64,000 bases of DNA, from assembly GCA_947491755.1 (NCBI GenBank), contig CANLKV010000001.1, forward strand, positions 496,001 to 560,000. Reading direction: 5' to 3'. A model generated the notes under the pieces. That model was not told the DNA's origin, made no database searches, and saw only the letters and a list, made by a program, of their open reading frames with translations. Shown piece by piece: positions 61,521-64,000 of the stretch. The position numbers were made by a program, and so were the translations under genes. Positions within the stretch are counted from its first letter, which is position 1, and each line of letters opens with the position of its first letter. This DNA comes from an uncultured Nonlabens sp. Lineage in GTDB: Bacteria; Bacteroidota; Bacteroidia; Flavobacteriales; Flavobacteriaceae.

Positions 61521-62615
61521 ATGCAAACCAAACACGACTGGACCAAAGAAGAAGTACTAGCGATTTATAACAAACCCATCATGGAATTGTTATACGATGC
61601 TGCAACTGTCCATAGGCAATATCATAATCCTAATCAAGTACAAGTCTCCACTTTACTTTCTATTAAAACTGGTGGTTGTCCAGAAGATTGCGGCTATTGT
61701 CCGCAAGCTGCCCGCTATCATACAGATATTGAAGGCAATGACCTTATGTCTGTACAGCAAGTAAAAGCACAAGCACTAAGAGCAAAATCCAGTGGAAGCT
61801 CCCGGGTATGCATGGGCGCCGCCTGGCGTAATGTAAAAGATGGGCCAGAGTTTGATCAAGTTCTAGAAATGGTACGCACCATTAATAAGCTAGACATGGA
61901 GGTATGTTGTACACTAGGAATGATCACAGAAAACCAGGCACATCGCCTGGCCGAAGCCGGTCTGTACGCCTACAATCACAACCTGGATAGCAGCGAGGAA
62001 TATTATAAAGAAGTAATTTCTACACGCGGTTATCAGGATCGATTAGACACCATCGATAATGTGCGCAAGACTAATGTAACCGTATGTAGTGGTGGTATTA
62101 TAGGTATGGGTGAAAAAGTGGAAGATCGCGCAGGCATGTTAGTAGCGCTTGCTGCATTAAGTCCACAGCCAGAAAGCACCCCTATCAATGCTCTAGTAGC
62201 CGTTGAAGGAACACCACTGGAAGAACAGCAACCAGTATCCATCTGGGAGATGATACGAATGGTAGCTACTACTAGAATAGTAATGCCACAAACCCAGGTG
62301 CGTTTAAGTGCTGGTCGAACAGATATGAGTCGCGAGGGGCAAGCCATGTGCTTTTTTGCCGGAGCTAATTCTATTTTTGCAGGTGACAAACTACTTACTA
62401 CTCCTAATCCAGATGTAAATGAGGACATGAAAATGTTTGAATTACTAGGACTGGAACCTATGAAACCATTTGTAAAAAAGGCACAACCAGAGACGGTAGA
62501 AGAGCAGTATAGCAAGTACAAAGACCAAGGCGAAAAACCACGCTGGTCACGACCAGATCATAAAATTGAACGCAATGAGCAGGCAAAACAGGCAGCTAGA
62601 GCCGCAAAAGCCTAG
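61521..62615 (+). CDS. bioB: Biotin synthase
   Basis: BioB inserts sulfur into dethiobiotin by radical SAM chemistry. The 364 residues include the CxxxCxxC cluster motif (Cys53, Cys57, Cys60 in GGCPEDCGYC), plus the second-cluster region and typical LSAGRTDMSREGQAMCF. The C-terminus is extended and basic (KQAARAAKA). It closes the biotin operon, 64 bases after the ketosynthase. Confidence 0.98.
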   Translation: MQTKHDWTKEEVLAIYNKPIMELLYDAATVHRQYHNPNQVQVSTLLSIKTGGCPEDCGYCPQAARYHTDIEGNDLMSVQQVKAQALRAKSSGSSRVCMGAAWRNVKDGPEFDQVLEMVRTINKLDMEVCCTLGMITENQAHRLAEAGLYAYNHNLDSSEEYYKEVISTRGYQDRLDTIDNVRKTNVTVCSGGIIGMGEKVEDRAGMLVALAALSPQPESTPINALVAVEGTPLEEQQPVSIWEMIRMVATTRIVMPQTQVRLSAGRTDMSREGQAMCFFAGANSIFAGDKLLTTPNPDVNEDMKMFELLGLEPMKPFVKKAQPETVEEQYSKYKDQGEKPRWSRPDHKIERNEQAKQAARAAKA

Positions 62616-62783
62616 TTGCTAATGGATGTCGTCAGTTTGCAACCTGGCAAGCTTCCTTATTTAATGGGACACGTATCTTGGTAGGTTGTTGTTTTTGATT
62701 TGCTTAAATTGGTTAATTTATCCATTGCACTTGCATGTTGTAAATAAATACATTTATTGCAAGTAATGTTTTACCCTAAAGTA

Positions 62784-63662
62784 ATGAGTACGTTGAATCT
62801 TAAAGAAATACCCAGATATAAAACCCTTTCTCGAGAAGATTTTGTTGCTAATTTTTTAAAGCCACAAAAACCAGTAGTAATCGAGCAATTGACTAAGGAC
62901 TGGCCAGCTTATGACAAATGGAATCTAGAGTATATTAAGAGTGTAGCGGGTGATAAAACAGTCCCTCTTTATGATGACCGTCCTGTAAAACACGATGAAG
63001 GCTTTAATCAAGCCCATGCCATGATGAAGATGGCAGATTATATAGAATTACTTAAAAAGGGACCTACTAATTTTAGAATCTTTCTTTATAACATAATGAA
63101 AGAGGTGCCCACCTTGCAGACAGATTATAAATACCCACAATTGGGTATGAAGTTAATCAAAGGCTTGCCTATGATGTTCTTTGGCGGGACAGATAGTAAG
63201 GTCTTTATGCATTACGACATTGACTTTACTAATATCCTCCATTTTCACTTTCATGGTAAAAAGCGTTGCATTATCATGGATCCATCGCAATCTAAATATA
63301 TGTACAAGGTCCCTCACGCGTTAATTACTCGTGAAGACATTGATTTCAGCAATCCAGACCTCAATAAATGGCCAGCATTGCAGCAGGTACAAGGCTACGT
63401 TTGTGAGCTTAATCATGGCGAGATGCTCTACATGCCAGAGGGCTACTGGCACTACATGCATTATCTTACGCCTGGGTTTTCTATAAGTTTAAGATCGTAC
63501 CCGCGCAAGGTAAAAAACCTGGGCAAAGCATTATATAATATAATGATAATGAGGCATTTTGATAATCTCATGCGCCGTTTAAAAGGTCAGGACTGGATCG
63601 ATTATAAAAATGATAAGGCGATCTCACGCACGCACAAACGACTGCAAATCAATCAGGAATAA
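62784..63662 (+). CDS. JmjC/cupin-8-domain protein
   Basis: This 292-residue protein has a cupin-8 (JmjC-like) core with candidate iron ligands HYD in FMHYDIDFTNILHFHFHGKKR and a later His in MLYMPEGYWHYMHYL, as in Fe(II)/2-oxoglutarate hydroxylases acting on proteins or tRNA. The substrate is unknown. ATG at 62784 is preferred; an ATG at 62766 is possible. Its last 14 bases overlap the end of convergent recX. Confidence 0.82.
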   Translation: MSTLNLKEIPRYKTLSREDFVANFLKPQKPVVIEQLTKDWPAYDKWNLEYIKSVAGDKTVPLYDDRPVKHDEGFNQAHAMMKMADYIELLKKGPTNFRIFLYNIMKEVPTLQTDYKYPQLGMKLIKGLPMMFFGGTDSKVFMHYDIDFTNILHFHFHGKKRCIIMDPSQSKYMYKVPHALITREDIDFSNPDLNKWPALQQVQGYVCELNHGEMLYMPEGYWHYMHYLTPGFSISLRSYPRKVKNLGKALYNIMIMRHFDNLMRRLKGQDWIDYKNDKAISRTHKRLQINQE

Positions 63663-64000
63663 GCTCTTTGGTTTTTGCATAAACTAGGTGTGATTCCCAG
63701 CCGCGATACAACAAGTAATCTGCAAGTTTTTTACGTCTCTTGTATATGTTGGTTTCTGACAATTGCTCATTTCGCTTTCGCGAAAGCGAATCAAAAACAG
63801 CATAGTACTCCTCATCAGAAATTTCTGCCAGACCTATATCAATGGTTCGTTTGTTGAGTCCACGCATTTTGAGCTCTCTTACAATCCTAACGCGACCCCA
63901 TTTTTTAATACGGAATTTACCACCCGCATAAACCCGTGCAAATCGAGTTTCATTTAAAAATTTATGCTGGAGTAGGTGGGGTATGATTTGATCGATTGCG
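63649..64000 (-). CDS. recX: Regulatory protein RecX (3' part; runs off the window)
   Basis: The reading frame continues to the window edge and encodes at least 116 C-terminal residues of RecX, which controls RecA filaments. Family segments such as FARVYAGGKFRIKKWG, ELKMRGLNKRTI and KKLADYLLYRGW are visible. The palindrome at 63771-63790 is read as SLSRKRN, the third possible frame, in a loop between helices. The start lies outside this window. Confidence 0.92.
   Translation of the reverse strand, partial: AIDQIIPHLLQHKFLNETRFARVYAGGKFRIKKWGRVRIVRELKMRGLNKRTIDIGLAEISDEEYYAVFDSLSRKRNEQLSETNIYKRRKKLADYLLYRGWESHLVYAKTKELIPD
63771..63790. repeat. Palindromic element inside recX (LSRKR frame)
   Basis: This perfect full-length TTCGCTTTCGCGAAAGCGAA is read on the minus strand as SLSRKR. 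Confidence 0.95.

Noticed and set aside
62033..62521. A 162-residue frame opposite bioB
   Set aside because: bioB is certain on the plus strand; the antisense frame is Ser/Ala-rich without a motif.

Overview
The window is chromosomal DNA from a marine-type member of the Flavobacteriaceae (phylum Bacteroidota), perhaps close to Nonlabens or Dokdonia; the genus is a guess. The support is a SprE/PorW gliding and type IX secretion lipoprotein, several families largely confined to the phylum (DUF4270, DUF4292, DUF5687, HU-CCDC81 with SPOR), an ATP synthase split into atpBEFHAG and atpDC, promoters of the TAnnTTTG type, few Shine-Dalgarno sequences and many lipoproteins. I found no rRNA, tRNA, CRISPR array, transposase or intact prophage.

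Layout. 0.2-9.5 kb (minus strand): sprE, bactofilin, atpZ, a four-helix membrane protein, then atpB-atpE-atpF-atpH-atpA-atpG, with a 23S-intervening-sequence-type four-helix-bundle gene wedged between atpA and atpG. 9.6-16.6 kb: an ABC exporter pair, a PaaE-like flavin/2Fe-2S reductase, 3-oxoacid CoA-transferase subunits, an M23 peptidase and dprA. 16.8-29.7 kb: a propeller-like lipoprotein, trpS, plsC, an ECF sigma factor with a membrane-anchored partner, recA, a candidate structured RNA, trhO, a PhzF protein, rsmI, two lipoproteins, a flippase and dut. 29.7-31.2 kb looks like an accessory insert holding a secreted tail-collar-like protein. 31.2-38.2 kb: nucleotidyltransferase, TPR protein, DUF4292 lipoprotein, EnvC-like factor, thioesterase, HU/SPOR protein and a ceramidase-like membrane protein. 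38.2-46.7 kb: pheS, a FAS1 protein, 3-hydroxyanthranilate dioxygenase, exonuclease III, and panC-panD-flippase-like-radA. 46.8-53.5 kb: a half-length glycogen synthase, DUF4270 lipoprotein, glmS, a 50-residue membrane protein and atpDC. 53.5-54.8 kb: an autoregulated-looking HTH/DUF2975 operon. 55-56.7 kb: an M61 protease. 56.8-62.6 kb: biotin operon bioF-DUF2007-bioD-bioA-ketosynthase-bioB. The window ends with a JmjC/cupin protein and the 3' part of recX.

The strongest unexplained signal is a 20-bp perfect palindrome, TTCGCTTTCGCGAAAGCGAA, or its 16-bp core, present about 15 times. Nine copies lie inside genes and are translated in all three frames as RFRES, AFAKA or LSRKR. Other points of interest are a terminator-like hairpin just after atpE that may set subunit stoichiometry, a twin-palindrome operator upstream of the HTH operon, a FabF-type ketosynthase inside the biotin operon, and frequent TTG start codons, one of them (sprE) with a perfect Shine-Dalgarno sequence.
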